NCBI GenBank assembly: GCA_023443455.1
Contig: JAEZUE010000105.1
Coordinates: 1 to 64,000 of the forward strand
DNA length: 64,000 bases
Reading direction: 5' to 3'
From: Verrucomicrobiota bacterium
GTDB taxonomy: Bacteria > Verrucomicrobiota > Verrucomicrobiia > Opitutales > Opitutaceae
A program made the position numbers and the translations under genes. Below, one piece after another: positions 7,904 through 16,966 of the stretch; the first letter of the stretch is position 1; every line of letters starts with the position of its first letter. The notes beneath the pieces are model-generated. The model had not been told where the DNA came from. It saw only the letters and a list, made by a program, of their open reading frames with translations, and did not search any database.

Positions 7904-10549
7904 TCACCGCCACTCGTGCCGCGGATAGCGGCGCGAGAGTGCGGGCTTGATCTCCGGATACGTCTCGCGCCAGAAACGCGCGAGGTCGTCGGTCAGCTGG
8001 ATCGGTCGCTGGTTCGGCGCCAGCACCTCGATCTTCAGCGGCACCCGCCCACGTGCGAGCGAGAGCGTCTCCACGCCGAACAGCTCCTGGATGCGCGCCG
8101 AGAGCACCGGCGCGCCGTCCTTCGGATAACGGATACGCGAGCGCCGGCCGTTGGCCATCTCGATGCGCTCGGGCAGCAGCGACTCCATCGCGGCGAGCTG
8201 CTCGGGCGAGAGCCAGTCGCGCAGCACCGGCCACGGGTCGAGGCTGCGCACATCCTTCACGCCACGGCAGTCGTAGCACATCTGCTCGACGAGCATGGCG
8301 CGATCCTCCTCGCGGATCGGATGCGCCTCCATCTCGGGAAACCACTCGGCGAAGCGCGCGAGCCGCACGATCCACTCCTCGACGTTCTCGTCCCAGGCCT
8401 CGATCTTCAGGTTCCCGGCCAGCACCTCGCGGGCGAGGATCTCGGCCGCCTCGGTCGCCGGCGGCTCCGCGCCCTCCTTCGACTCCAGCACCAGGTCGCG
8501 GAAACGTCGCTCGCGCCGTGCCGTCACGCGCTTGGTGTTCGGATCCAGACCCGTCGTGATGCTCTCCTCGCACGCCTCGGGGAAGAGCTCGCGCAACCAC
8601 TCCTCGTCGATCGCGGTGGCCAGCCCGAGCACCGTATTCACTTCACCGGCCCGGCCGCCGATCTCGCTGATCTCGGAGGCCACCAGCAACGACGCCCCAT
8701 GCACCGCGCTCTCGCGGGCCAGCGTGCCGCGCCGCTTGTGCACGAGCTCGCAGCGCAGCGTCGCCGCATCGAGCCGCTTGGCCAGATGGTCGACGAAGCC
8801 GAGCAGCACGCACTTGCGCACCAACGCCTCGTCGACCTCGCGCTCCCGGATGTCGAGCCGCTCGTCCTGCGCGATCTCGAGGAATTGCGCGAAAAGCGGC
8901 GCCACCTGCCGCGCCGCCTGCGCGTGCACGCCGATCCGGCGGCAGGCGTCGACCGAGAACCGCGCGTTTTCGGCGTACCGATACGCGCGCAACAACAGGA
9001 AAAAGTCCGACGTGTGCTCCTCGCCCAGCAGTTCCTCGCGGGCGCGCTCCACGCCCTTTTCGACGTTGCGCAGCCAGAAGGTGCGGCCCTGCGTGAGCGC
9101 CGCCATCAGCGCCACCGTGCGCACGCAGCCGTACTCCTCCGCGGCGAGGAACATGCGCGCATAGCGCGGGTGTACCGGGAACTTCAACATCCGCCGCCCG
9201 ATCGGAGTGATGGAGGAGTGCTCGGTCAGCGCCTCACCTGGTAGGACCGGTCTGCGACCGGTCCCGTTGGGTTCCGCACGTCCATCAGGCGACGAACCCA
9301 CCGCACTGGTCCGGTCAGAGACCGGACCTACTCGCACCGCCCCCAGGTCCCGCAGCAGCTCCTCGGCGCGCGCGAGCGCTTTCGGGTCCGGCGGATCGAT
9401 CCACGGAAAACCGGCCACGTCGTCGATGCCGGCGGCCTTCAACGTGAGCACCACCTCCGCCAGATCGAGGCGCTTCACCTCCGGCAGTTCCTGCAAGGCC
9501 CGTTGCGCGTGCTCGCGCTCCGTCCAGAGCCGCAGGCACACACCCGGCGCGGTGCGGCCCGCGCGGCCGGCGCGCTGGTCGGCCGAGGCGGCGCTGATCT
9601 TCTCGACCAGCAGGGTGTTGATGCCGCGATGCGGATCGAAACGCGCCATCCGCGCCAGGCCGCCGTCGACCACCGCGGTGACTCCGTCGATCGTCAACGA
9701 CGTCTCGGCGACGTTGGTCGCGACGATGATCTTGCGCTGCTCGTAACGGTCGACCGCCCTGTCCTGGTCGTCTGGCGACATCTCGCCGTGGAGCGAGAAC
9801 ACGAGGCAGTCGCGCAGCTCGCGCTGGTATTGGAGCGCGTTGACGGTGCGGTTGATCTCGTAGGCTCCGGGCATGAACACGAGCACGTCGCCCGTCGGCT
9901 GCCGCGAAACGATGCGCGAGCAGGCCCGGGCCGCGGCGTCCCAGATGTCGTCGTCGGGTTTGAGCGCGTGGGTCTCGTACTCGATCGCCACGGGAAACGT
10001 GCGCCCCTCGCTGCGCACGATCGAGCAGGGCGCCATGTACTCCTTGAGGATGCCCGCATCGAGCGTGGCCGACATCACGATGATGATCAGGTCGGGTCGC
10101 GTCGTCTGCTGGATCTGCAACGCCCGCGCCAGACCGATATCGCCGTCGAGGTGGCGTTCGTGGAACTCGTCGAACACCAGCGCGCTCACGCCGCGCAGGT
10201 GCGCGTCGAACGTCATCTGCCGCAGCAGGACTCCCTCGGTGACGAAGCGGATACGCGTCTTGTCCGACACGCGGGAGTCGAGGCGCACCTGGTAGCCGAC
10301 CTCGTCGCCCAGCCGCACACCCTCCTCCTGCGCCACGCGCTTGGCCAGCATGCGCGCCGCGATCCGGCGCGGTTGGAGCACCACGCATTGGCCGCGGTCG
10401 AGCAGACCGGCCCGCAGCAGCATGCGCGGCACCTGGGTGGACTTGCCCGAACCGGTCGGCGCCTGCACGACCACGCGGCGTGTCGTGCGCACACCGCCAA
10501 GCAGCGCGCTTTCGATTTCGTAGATGGGCAGTTCGCGGGGATCGGGCAT
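7904..10549 (-). CDS. hrpB: ATP-dependent helicase HrpB (DEAH family)
   Basis: Superfamily 2 DEAH-type helicase, 881 residues from ATG 10549. Motifs in order are APTGSGKST (Walker A), DEFHER (motif II, DEFH rather than DEAH), VMSATLD (motif III) and DQRAGRAGRTAPG (motif VI), followed by helicase-associated domains. The C-terminal block ends RPIQLTDDLARFWRETYPEI, as in HrpB rather than HrpA. E. coli HrpB is ~810 residues. Part of the excess is a ~31-residue in-frame segment (GPVSDRTSAVGSSPDGRAEP onward) encoded by a palindromic repeat at 9241-9331, between an LGA motif and ITPIGRR. The biological role of HrpB in most bacteria is poorly defined. Confidence 0.92.
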   Translation of the reverse strand: MPDPRELPIYEIESALLGGVRTTRRVVVQAPTGSGKSTQVPRMLLRAGLLDRGQCVVLQPRRIAARMLAKRVAQEEGVRLGDEVGYQVRLDSRVSDKTRIRFVTEGVLLRQMTFDAHLRGVSALVFDEFHERHLDGDIGLARALQIQQTTRPDLIIIVMSATLDAGILKEYMAPCSIVRSEGRTFPVAIEYETHALKPDDDIWDAAARACSRIVSRQPTGDVLVFMPGAYEINRTVNALQYQRELRDCLVFSLHGEMSPDDQDRAVDRYEQRKIIVATNVAETSLTIDGVTAVVDGGLARMARFDPHRGINTLLVEKISAASADQRAGRAGRTAPGVCLRLWTEREHAQRALQELPEVKRLDLAEVVLTLKAAGIDDVAGFPWIDPPDPKALARAEELLRDLGAVRVGPVSDRTSAVGSSPDGRAEPNGTGRRPVLPGEALTEHSSITPIGRRMLKFPVHPRYARMFLAAEEYGCVRTVALMAALTQGRTFWLRNVEKGVERAREELLGEEHTSDFFLLLRAYRYAENARFSVDACRRIGVHAQAARQVAPLFAQFLEIAQDERLDIREREVDEALVRKCVLLGFVDHLAKRLDAATLRCELVHKRRGTLARESAVHGASLLVASEISEIGGRAGEVNTVLGLATAIDEEWLRELFPEACEESITTGLDPNTKRVTARRERRFRDLVLESKEGAEPPATEAAEILAREVLAGNLKIEAWDENVEEWIVRLARFAEWFPEMEAHPIREEDRAMLVEQMCYDCRGVKDVRSLDPWPVLRDWLSPEQLAAMESLLPERIEMANGRRSRIRYPKDGAPVLSARIQELFGVETLSLARGRVPLKIEVLAPNQRPIQLTDDLARFWRETYPEIKPALSRRYPRHEWR
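9241..9331. repeat. Inverted pair of GTAGG-type REP elements inside hrpB
   Basis: The plus strand carries a GTAGGACCGG...GACCGGTCC unit at 9241-9263. The complement carries GTAGGTCCGG...GACCGGACC at 9308-9331. The two units are inverted copies of one another around a ~45-bp spacer. Each unit has a GTAGG head and a small palindrome. The whole lies in frame within the helicase gene and is translated as a Gly/Ser/Pro/Arg-rich loop. Related GTAGG units occur at 16967-17050 and 58639-58693. Confidence 0.75.
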
Positions 10550-10740
10550 CGGGAAGCGAAGTGAGTGGCCGATCAAACAGCCTCGCTCCCGCCCACCGCG
10601 CAAGCGTGGAACACAACCGGGCCCGCCACACGCGCCCCCGTCTGCCCACTTTCGGAATTCGCGGAGTGAGCGCAGTGGGTCGCCCCACCGCTATTCCCTT
10701 GTCTTGACCTCCCAAGCACAGCCGGACCAACATCGCCGCC

Positions 10741-13521
10741 ATGCAATCTTGGCGCGTGGGTTTGGGCGCCGGTGCGGTGTGCGCCGGCATGTTTCTCGGT
10801 GCGGCAGCCTTCGGGCTCGACCTCGACGGCGATGGCGTCTCCGACGTCTATCTCGACCACTACAACATCGCACCGATCGGCATCGACACCGACCTTGACG
10901 ACGATGGCTACACGACCGGGGCCGAATCCCAGTTTGGCACCGACCCGACCGATTCCGTTTCTCGGCCCGACCTCGAATTGGCCCGGGACGAGGTCGGCCT
11001 CGAACTGCGTTGGTCGACCATGAACGGCATCGTCTACCAACTGCAGTCCTCCGACGACCTGCACACATGGGCGGACGACGGCTCGTTCGTCCTCGGAGAC
11101 GGGCAGTCGACCACAACCAGCCGCACCGAGGCATCCACCCGACGGTTCTACCGCCTAGAAGCCAGCCACGGCCCCGATGAGGACGGCGACGGGTTGGATC
11201 TCTTCGAAGAACTGTTGCTCGGCACCGATCCCGAGAATCCCGACACCGACAACGACGGCATCGCCGACGGAGACGAGTTCAGCACCAAAACCGACCCGAC
11301 CAACGCCGATTCGGATGGCGACGGCACGTCCGACGGCGACGAACTGGCCAACAATACCAATCCCAACGACGACGGCGACGGACTCACCCGGAACCCCGAG
11401 TCGCTCGAGCGCAAGACCCGCCTCGCCTACATGGGCGTGTGGCCCAACTACCCCTACTACCCGCCGTCCCTGCCCACGATTCGGCTTTCCTTCATCGATA
11501 TGGATACCGGGGAGGAGGTCGCCTACATCGATGAAAACGGCGCCTTCACCGGCAACGCCACACCGCGCGGTTTCTATTCCGGCTACTCCAGTCGCGCGCA
11601 GCCCGATCCGATCCTCGAGCCCGGCAATGACTACACCATGCAGCTCACCTTCGCGGGCAACAGCCTCTGGGGTAACGTCTACGGCCGTTTCTTCTCCACC
11701 AACCTGAACCCATCCGGCCCCCCTCTTCACGCGATCGTGTATTCCACCCGCATCAACGGCGGCAGCTACTACTACAGCAATCCGACCGGCGGCGTCTGGC
11801 ACGAATCGGTCTGGCAACCGACCGGCGCGCCGAGCAACACGGTCGCCAACGCCATCAACTTCCCCATCGTCGCCGAGGCCGGCAGCGCAACCTCTCTTGT
11901 TCCCGGAATGATGGCCGCCGCCGCACCCGCTTCCACCGCCACGGTCCATCTCCCCGAGGTCGACCTCGACGTCGACTCCGACAACAACGACGGCATCGGC
12001 GCCCCGGACCGCAGCCGCACCGAGGACGGACTCGAGGACACTCAGGCGAAGATGATCCAGGTGAACGACGACAGCGATAACGACGACGCGATCGCCGACA
12101 ACACCCAGCTCACAGTCGCCAACGAAAACGATCTCGTGCCGCTGATCCTGAAGGTTGGTTCCAAGCGCATCGACTGGACCAAGGTGTCCCTGAAGTTCAG
12201 TTTCCCGCAAAGCGAGGTCCGGCTCTGGCGAATTACCAAGCAGGAAGACACCAAGGATGCCGCCCTGGAAATCCAGCCCGACACAGAGTACCCCGCCGCC
12301 GATCTCGGCCTCGGCCGACGGAAACGCGAACTCAAGCTCTTCATGGAAGGAATGGCCGTGAGCACCGACAACCGCCCTATTACCGCCACCTTCCTCTTCG
12401 ACGGGAAGGATTTTGGTGCCATGGACTCCGTCCTCGTGCAGGTCGTGAAACACCGCATCGTCCCCGCCGCCTCGGTGAAAAACACCAACGGTGGTCTCAT
12501 CCCCAGCCGTCGCGGTGTACGCGGCGCCTTCCACTTCGTCTCACCGAAGGAAGACGGACAATTCCTCGAATTCGAAGTGCTCACCGGCGAGCCGTGGAGT
12601 TCAGGTGCCTACACGCTGGACGTGGTCAACACCGACGCCGACACCCAGATCGCCGGCAACACCGTCCGCCTCTCCCGCAAGGAGCCGAAGAAGTACGTGA
12701 TCCAGCTGAAGAGGGCCGGCGACAAATTCCTCCTCGCCGAGCAATACGTCTGGATCATCTGGGCCACACCGCAGAACGTGGTGGAGTACTCGGTCATCCC
12801 TTCGGCAGAAAAGACCGCAAACGGGAAGGTCTATATTTCTGCTAAATCCAAAGAGCGAATCTTTCAGTTCGAGATATTTCCTGCAGAACTCTTCGCATCC
12901 GCAGGTCTACGTACGCCCGAAACACCAGACCTCGTCGCCAGAAACATTTCGGCCCCCAACCAGTCATCCCCATTCGCAGACAGCCCAATTCTCATTTACG
13001 GAGCGAATACCCGTGTAGACGTAACCCAGAAAGTCGCCATCAGACACCGCAATCCAGCACCGACATCCATCGTTTTCGCCGACCTCTACATACCGAGACA
13101 GATCACCATGACAACTGGAACTCCGTCCAATTTCCCGTCAGCCGATCTACTTATTTCAGACTTTCCTCCAGAGGAAGATATAGGAAACGATGACTATTGC
13201 GTCGGTGATGAAGACAATGACCCATACGAAACCGCAAGAAAGCTAGTTAGGACTGCACCAGGGCTCGGGTTCGTCGCATCAGGTGATTGGCCCACCGGGC
13301 CAGCGATTCTCAAAACATCGGGACAGCCAGGCGAAGAAACCGCTGAATACCTTAAGTTCCGCACATTCGTCCGCCTAAACACGGGACTAGTCCTATCAAA
13401 GAGCGCTTGGGTCGCAATTTCCGACCCGACAGAGTGGATGGTTATCCAACGTTTCAAATCCGGAAGACGTGGCATGGAAGACAACGGAAGTTCCTACCAA
13501 GCAAACCATACCGGATTCTAG
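10741..13521 (+). CDS. Secreted protein with thrombospondin type 3-like Ca-binding repeats
   Basis: 926 residues. The N-terminus (about 1-25) is a signal peptide ending before LDLDGDGVSDVYL. Residues ~26-60 and ~145-220 hold Asp-rich EF-hand-like repeats (DLDDDGYTTGAESQFGTDPTD, EDGDGLDLFEELLLGTDPEN, DTDNDGIADGDE, DSDGDGTSDGDE) of the thrombospondin type 3 kind, which bind Ca2+ outside the cell. Between them is the YQLQSSDDLHTW module common in verrucomicrobial exoproteins. The rest has no domain I recognise. From about nt 12840 (residue ~700) the DNA becomes clearly less GC-rich and its codon use changes, so the C-terminal ~225 residues may have a different origin. The gene ends 1 nt before a secreted paralogue pair. 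The function is unknown. Confidence 0.75.
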   Translation: MQSWRVGLGAGAVCAGMFLGAAAFGLDLDGDGVSDVYLDHYNIAPIGIDTDLDDDGYTTGAESQFGTDPTDSVSRPDLELARDEVGLELRWSTMNGIVYQLQSSDDLHTWADDGSFVLGDGQSTTTSRTEASTRRFYRLEASHGPDEDGDGLDLFEELLLGTDPENPDTDNDGIADGDEFSTKTDPTNADSDGDGTSDGDELANNTNPNDDGDGLTRNPESLERKTRLAYMGVWPNYPYYPPSLPTIRLSFIDMDTGEEVAYIDENGAFTGNATPRGFYSGYSSRAQPDPILEPGNDYTMQLTFAGNSLWGNVYGRFFSTNLNPSGPPLHAIVYSTRINGGSYYYSNPTGGVWHESVWQPTGAPSNTVANAINFPIVAEAGSATSLVPGMMAAAAPASTATVHLPEVDLDVDSDNNDGIGAPDRSRTEDGLEDTQAKMIQVNDDSDNDDAIADNTQLTVANENDLVPLILKVGSKRIDWTKVSLKFSFPQSEVRLWRITKQEDTKDAALEIQPDTEYPAADLGLGRRKRELKLFMEGMAVSTDNRPITATFLFDGKDFGAMDSVLVQVVKHRIVPAASVKNTNGGLIPSRRGVRGAFHFVSPKEDGQFLEFEVLTGEPWSSGAYTLDVVNTDADTQIAGNTVRLSRKEPKKYVIQLKRAGDKFLLAEQYVWIIWATPQNVVEYSVIPSAEKTANGKVYISAKSKERIFQFEIFPAELFASAGLRTPETPDLVARNISAPNQSSPFADSPILIYGANTRVDVTQKVAIRHRNPAPTSIVFADLYIPRQITMTTGTPSNFPSADLLISDFPPEEDIGNDDYCVGDEDNDPYETARKLVRTAPGLGFVASGDWPTGPAILKTSGQPGEETAEYLKFRTFVRLNTGLVLSKSAWVAISDPTEWMVIQRFKSGRRGMEDNGSSYQANHTGF

Positions 13522-13522
13522 C

Positions 13523-14377
13523 ATGAAGGCATACTTACTTTTTATATTTACGTTATTCACAGGGTTATTTCCTTGTTATTCATCGCCAGACTCGAATGCT
13601 GATATCGTCTTTATTCTTGGAGACATCACAGACTCGGATACCCGCGAACACCTAGCCGGCGCTCTCGCGAAGATACCCAAAAGCGCGGAAGGGGTTCCAA
13701 GGCGCCTTGGAATAAAACTCCCATCTAGCACCACCGTGCGAAACGCCATGGAGGCGGACATCGAAGTGCGGCCGCTTCTCGCCGGAATCGAAACTATTGC
13801 ACGTGCAACGCACGCCATACCTGATTCAGAAAAGCGCACGGCCGCAGAAAGGGAATTGGCTGCGTTTATCGGAATTTCGAGGTACCCGGGATTCGAAATG
13901 GAGGAATCCATTTTCAAGATAGTTTCGCTGCATGAGCGCGATGTCTCATATGAGGCAATCAGATTCTATGGACCGATGGTCTGGAACTACTTCTGGAAGC
14001 CGTCTGGAAAGGACATTGCAGAAGCAAGCCGCACCGCGGGAATACTCATTATTCCCGACGTCCCGTGGATCGTCCAAATAGTATGTGATCACCTTGTTGA
14101 GTTTCGGCGATCGACTGAGTTCGGCTCAGCCGGTACTGCATCTGTCGCATCAACGACCCCGGACATAGCACGCGCCCTCTGCTCCGCTCTCGGCACGAAA
14201 TACGCGAAACCTCGGGGTTCTTGGAACGGAAAACGACTGAGGGCCTACGCGATCAAGCAGCTCCGGCGCGCCGCCAAACGCCCCAACCTCGCCCCCGCCG
14301 ACGCCGAAGCCATCGCCACCGCCCTCCACCAACTGGAGACATTTCAACCCGACCCGATGAACGCGGTCCGGCTTTGA
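13523..14377 (+). CDS. Secreted protein of unknown family, paralogue 1
   Basis: 284 residues starting 1 nt after the preceding stop codon, so probably co-transcribed with the Ca-repeat gene. The N-terminus MKAYLLFIFTLFTGLFPCYS is a signal peptide, possibly with a lipobox-like Cys at 18. The core DIVFILGDITDSDTREHLAG, then GVPRRLGIKLPSST, is shared with the next gene (DIAFLVGNISDLETRTLIAA, then GLPGRVGIQLPAGT). The first ~700 nt are AT-richer than the surroundings, while the last 133 nt are GC-rich and nearly identical to the end of paralogue 2. No known domain is recognised. Secretion and tandem arrangement are visible; the function is not. Confidence 0.7.
   Translation: MKAYLLFIFTLFTGLFPCYSSPDSNADIVFILGDITDSDTREHLAGALAKIPKSAEGVPRRLGIKLPSSTTVRNAMEADIEVRPLLAGIETIARATHAIPDSEKRTAAERELAAFIGISRYPGFEMEESIFKIVSLHERDVSYEAIRFYGPMVWNYFWKPSGKDIAEASRTAGILIIPDVPWIVQIVCDHLVEFRRSTEFGSAGTASVASTTPDIARALCSALGTKYAKPRGSWNGKRLRAYAIKQLRRAAKRPNLAPADAEAIATALHQLETFQPDPMNAVRL
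14245..14377 (+). repeat. Near-identical 3' coding end, copy 1
   Basis: 133 bp at the end of paralogue 1, aligned without gaps to 15127-15259. I count 8 differences, three of them in the last four bases around the stop codon. The upstream parts of the two genes are far more diverged, so this block looks homogenised by recombination or recently shared. Confidence 0.85.
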
Positions 14378-14389
14378 AACTGCACATTC

Positions 14390-15259
14390 GTGGTGAAGAC
14401 TCCTTCCGCATTCGCGCGGGTGCTCGTCGCAGCCTTTTGTGTGGCAGCACCCGGCCTTCACGCCAACACGGCCAAAGACCATGACATTGCATTTCTCGTT
14501 GGAAATATCTCTGACCTTGAAACCCGTACGCTGATCGCAGCGAGTCTCGCGCAAAACAGCACGGAATTCGACGGTCTCCCTGGGCGTGTGGGCATACAGT
14601 TGCCGGCCGGAACATCCGCGAAATCGGAGGCGCAAGCATGGGAACATGCCCGCAATATTATCCTAAACATCGAAAGGATCGCCTCAGCAACAAAGGCGAT
14701 CGCCCCCCCGAGCACTCGCCATAAGGCCGAGAAGGACCTCGCGCGACTGCTCGGCTTGATTCCGAGCCGCGAAGAAGAAGATCAGAATTCCGCCTGGGCT
14801 CTGCTCAAACTCCATCACCGGGAGCTTTCACGCGAGGTCTTCCCGTTGGGCCATTTCCGCTTCTGGTCCAACGCTGTGACCAAAGTATCGGATACCCACG
14901 AAGCAGAACGCATTATCGGAGAGCTGTTCACCAACACAGATATACCCTGGATCGCCGATCTGCTCTGCAACCAGCTCAATGAATACGCCATCGCCGCCCA
15001 ATACGGAACCGCCGGCAAGGCGTCCGTCGACCGGGGAGCCAACATCCTCGCCCATACGCTCTGCATCTCGCTCGGGACAAAATTCAAAGCTCCTTTCGGC
15101 GGATGGGGGTCAAGTCGCCTCAAGCGCTACGCGATCAAACAACTCCGACGCGCCGCCAAACGCCCCGACCTCGCCCCCGCCGACGCCGAAGCCATCGCCA
15201 CCGCCCTCCACCAACTGGAGACATTCCAACCCGACCCGATGAACGCGGTCCGGCTGTAG
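14390..15259 (+). CDS. Secreted protein of unknown family, paralogue 2
   Basis: 289 residues from a GTG (14390; GTG at 14393 is an alternative), 12 nt after paralogue 1. The signal peptide is MVKTPSAFARVLVAAFCVAA followed by PGLHAN. It shares the whole layout of paralogue 1: a DIxFxxGxIxD start, an IERIASATKAI helix, SRE-containing middle, PWIxxxxCxxL with a conserved Cys, and the tail AYAIKQLRRAAKRP...MNAVRL. Outside the tail the similarity is only at protein level. Two conserved Cys (in the DLLCNQL and AHTLCISLG regions) may form a disulfide. The family is unknown to me. Confidence 0.7.
   Translation: MVKTPSAFARVLVAAFCVAAPGLHANTAKDHDIAFLVGNISDLETRTLIAASLAQNSTEFDGLPGRVGIQLPAGTSAKSEAQAWEHARNIILNIERIASATKAIAPPSTRHKAEKDLARLLGLIPSREEEDQNSAWALLKLHHRELSREVFPLGHFRFWSNAVTKVSDTHEAERIIGELFTNTDIPWIADLLCNQLNEYAIAAQYGTAGKASVDRGANILAHTLCISLGTKFKAPFGGWGSSRLKRYAIKQLRRAAKRPDLAPADAEAIATALHQLETFQPDPMNAVRL
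15127..15259 (+). repeat. Near-identical 3' coding end, copy 2
   Basis: Partner of 14245-14377, in direct orientation 882 bp downstream. It encodes the same tail from AYAIKQLRRAAKRP to MNAVRL, with one residue change (N to D). Confidence 0.85.
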
Positions 15260-15296
15260 ATGCCGCCCGCCAACCTAGCCCCACACCATACTCGCG

Positions 15297-15983
15297 ATGC
15301 AGCCCCAACCCACCGACACACCTTTCATTGCCTGGTGCACCGTCCTTGAAACCTCGGCCCATGACCGCGCTTCCGTGGTCGGGGGCGGTGGCGGTGGTTT
15401 CTCGTACGAGGGCACCGGATTCACCCATGTGAACTCGATCCGAACCGTCCACGAGCAGCTGAGCGAATTCTGGGTGCGCTACGACAACGGCAACGAGGAC
15501 CGGTTGAACTTCCGCAACATCGATGTGCCCGCGCGGGCCGGGCACCGGCTCGCGCTCCTTTTCCGGGGCAACAACATCCTCGCGGTGCGAAATGCCAACA
15601 CGGGCCTGCGAACCAACATCGTCGGCGGGGCCGACTACGCGGGGCCGAAGCCCTCGCTCGGGTGCTCGTCGATCCTGGCCTGGAGCGCGATCGCCGCTGT
15701 CGCCCTCCTGTTCGCCGCCTTCAAGCTGAGCCCCTACCTCGCCACAATCGGAGCCGGCACCGCACTACAGACCGAGGGGAACGCGTTCTTCGCCATCTGG
15801 AACCCAATCAGCGTGCTGCTCGCCGGAGTCGCCGCCAACGTTGTCTTCCACCGCTGGTGCATGCGGCGTTACCGGGTCCGATTCGATCGGGCCCAATCGT
15901 TTCTCGACCACTGGGTCCGACAACTTGACGAGGCAGGCATTCCGGGGCCCTCCGCCATCGCACCGACCTTGACCGGAGAATAG
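15297..15983 (+). CDS. Two-helix membrane protein of unknown function
   Basis: 228 residues, 37 bp after the second paralogue. The N-terminal ~115 residues are soluble and include a Gly run (VVGGGGGGFSYEG, about 28-40) and a beta-rich stretch. Then come two hydrophobic segments, SILAWSAIAAVALLFAAFKL (about 124-143) and FAIWNPISVLLAGVAANVVF (about 164-183), and a basic tail. No signal peptide is present, so the N-terminal domain is probably cytoplasmic. I do not recognise the family. Codon use is typical of the chromosome, unlike the two genes before it. Confidence 0.6.
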   Translation: MQPQPTDTPFIAWCTVLETSAHDRASVVGGGGGGFSYEGTGFTHVNSIRTVHEQLSEFWVRYDNGNEDRLNFRNIDVPARAGHRLALLFRGNNILAVRNANTGLRTNIVGGADYAGPKPSLGCSSILAWSAIAAVALLFAAFKLSPYLATIGAGTALQTEGNAFFAIWNPISVLLAGVAANVVFHRWCMRRYRVRFDRAQSFLDHWVRQLDEAGIPGPSAIAPTLTGE

Positions 15984-16119
15984 TCGGACCGAGCCGAAGC
16001 CTCGGTGCGCACCGGTGACATTTTCACACCGGCACGGGTGACCGTTTGACTGCCCGGCGCTCTTTCGCAGTATCGCCTTCACCCACCCTGCGGTCGCCCA
16101 ACCTCCGCCCCACCGAAAC

Positions 16120-16860
16120 ATGGGAGTTTCCATCCATTATTCGCTCCGGCTTCCGACCCGCTCCGTCGCCAAGGCGGAACGCACGGTGCAACTGGTGCGC
16201 GGGGCCGCACTCGAACTGGCCAACCAACGCGGCTTGGGCGCGGTCACGCCCGTGTTCCCGCTGGCCGAGTCGGTAGTATTCGGAACCCAGTATCTCATCG
16301 TCGACGAGGGCGACTATTCCCGCGGCATCGAGGTGGAGCCGATCACCGGCTGGTGCTTCGCCGTCACCGTGGGGCGCGACTGCGAACCGGCGGTCTTCGG
16401 GCTCGGGCGCTACCCCTCCACCGTCGAGGATGGCGACCGGCGCCGCCGCACCGGTCTCGGCGGCGTGTGGCGATTTCGCGGAGCCTGTAAGACCCAATAC
16501 GCGAGCATGCACGGCCGCGCCCATCTGCTGAACTGCCACCGCGCCGTGCTCGACCTCGCGCTGCTCTGGCAGGTATTCGGCGCCGAGGTCGAGATCGTCG
16601 ACGAGGGCGAGTTCCACACCACGCACGACGCCGACGAGCTCTTCCGCCGCACCGACTTCGTCAACCGCGTGACCGCCGGCCTGGCCGGCGCGCTCAAGGA
16701 CGAGGCCGAGGAACGCGGCGCCCCGCCGATCAAGTCACCGATTTTCGAACACCCGCTGTTTGAACACCTCGAGGCCGAGGCCGGCCCCGAGATTGCCGAG
16801 GCGCTGGCGGCCATCCGTGCCGTCCTGCGGCGGCCCGAGTCGGAAGAGGCCGAGGGCTGA
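16120..16860 (+). CDS. Conserved hypothetical cytoplasmic protein
   Basis: 246 residues starting MGVSIHYSLRLPTRS. No signal peptide, membrane segment or known motif is visible. The middle contains RRRTGLGGVWRFRGACKTQY and HLLNCHRAVLDLALLWQVFG, and the C-terminal third is acidic and helical (EAEAGPEIAEALAAIRAV). Codon use is normal for the window, and the start is followed by sequence with consistent third-position GC, which supports a real gene. It is preceded by a 136-bp gap and followed by the longest gene-free region of the window. The function is unknown. Confidence 0.65.
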   Translation: MGVSIHYSLRLPTRSVAKAERTVQLVRGAALELANQRGLGAVTPVFPLAESVVFGTQYLIVDEGDYSRGIEVEPITGWCFAVTVGRDCEPAVFGLGRYPSTVEDGDRRRRTGLGGVWRFRGACKTQYASMHGRAHLLNCHRAVLDLALLWQVFGAEVEIVDEGEFHTTHDADELFRRTDFVNRVTAGLAGALKDEAEERGAPPIKSPIFEHPLFEHLEAEAGPEIAEALAAIRAVLRRPESEEAEG

Positions 16861-16966
16861 TCGGCTCATGCAGTTCTCGTCGTGTGTTCTTCTGTCCAGC
16901 GGAGTTCTGGAGTGTGGCCACTTTGAAAACCGGGTGCGCACCATCGGGAAAGCATGCACGCGTGCG

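Noticed and set aside
10741..15259. Polymorphic toxin with immunity proteins
   Set aside because: The layout is suggestive, but no toxin fold is recognised and the downstream proteins have signal peptides, unlike typical cytoplasmic immunity proteins. Kept only as a finding.
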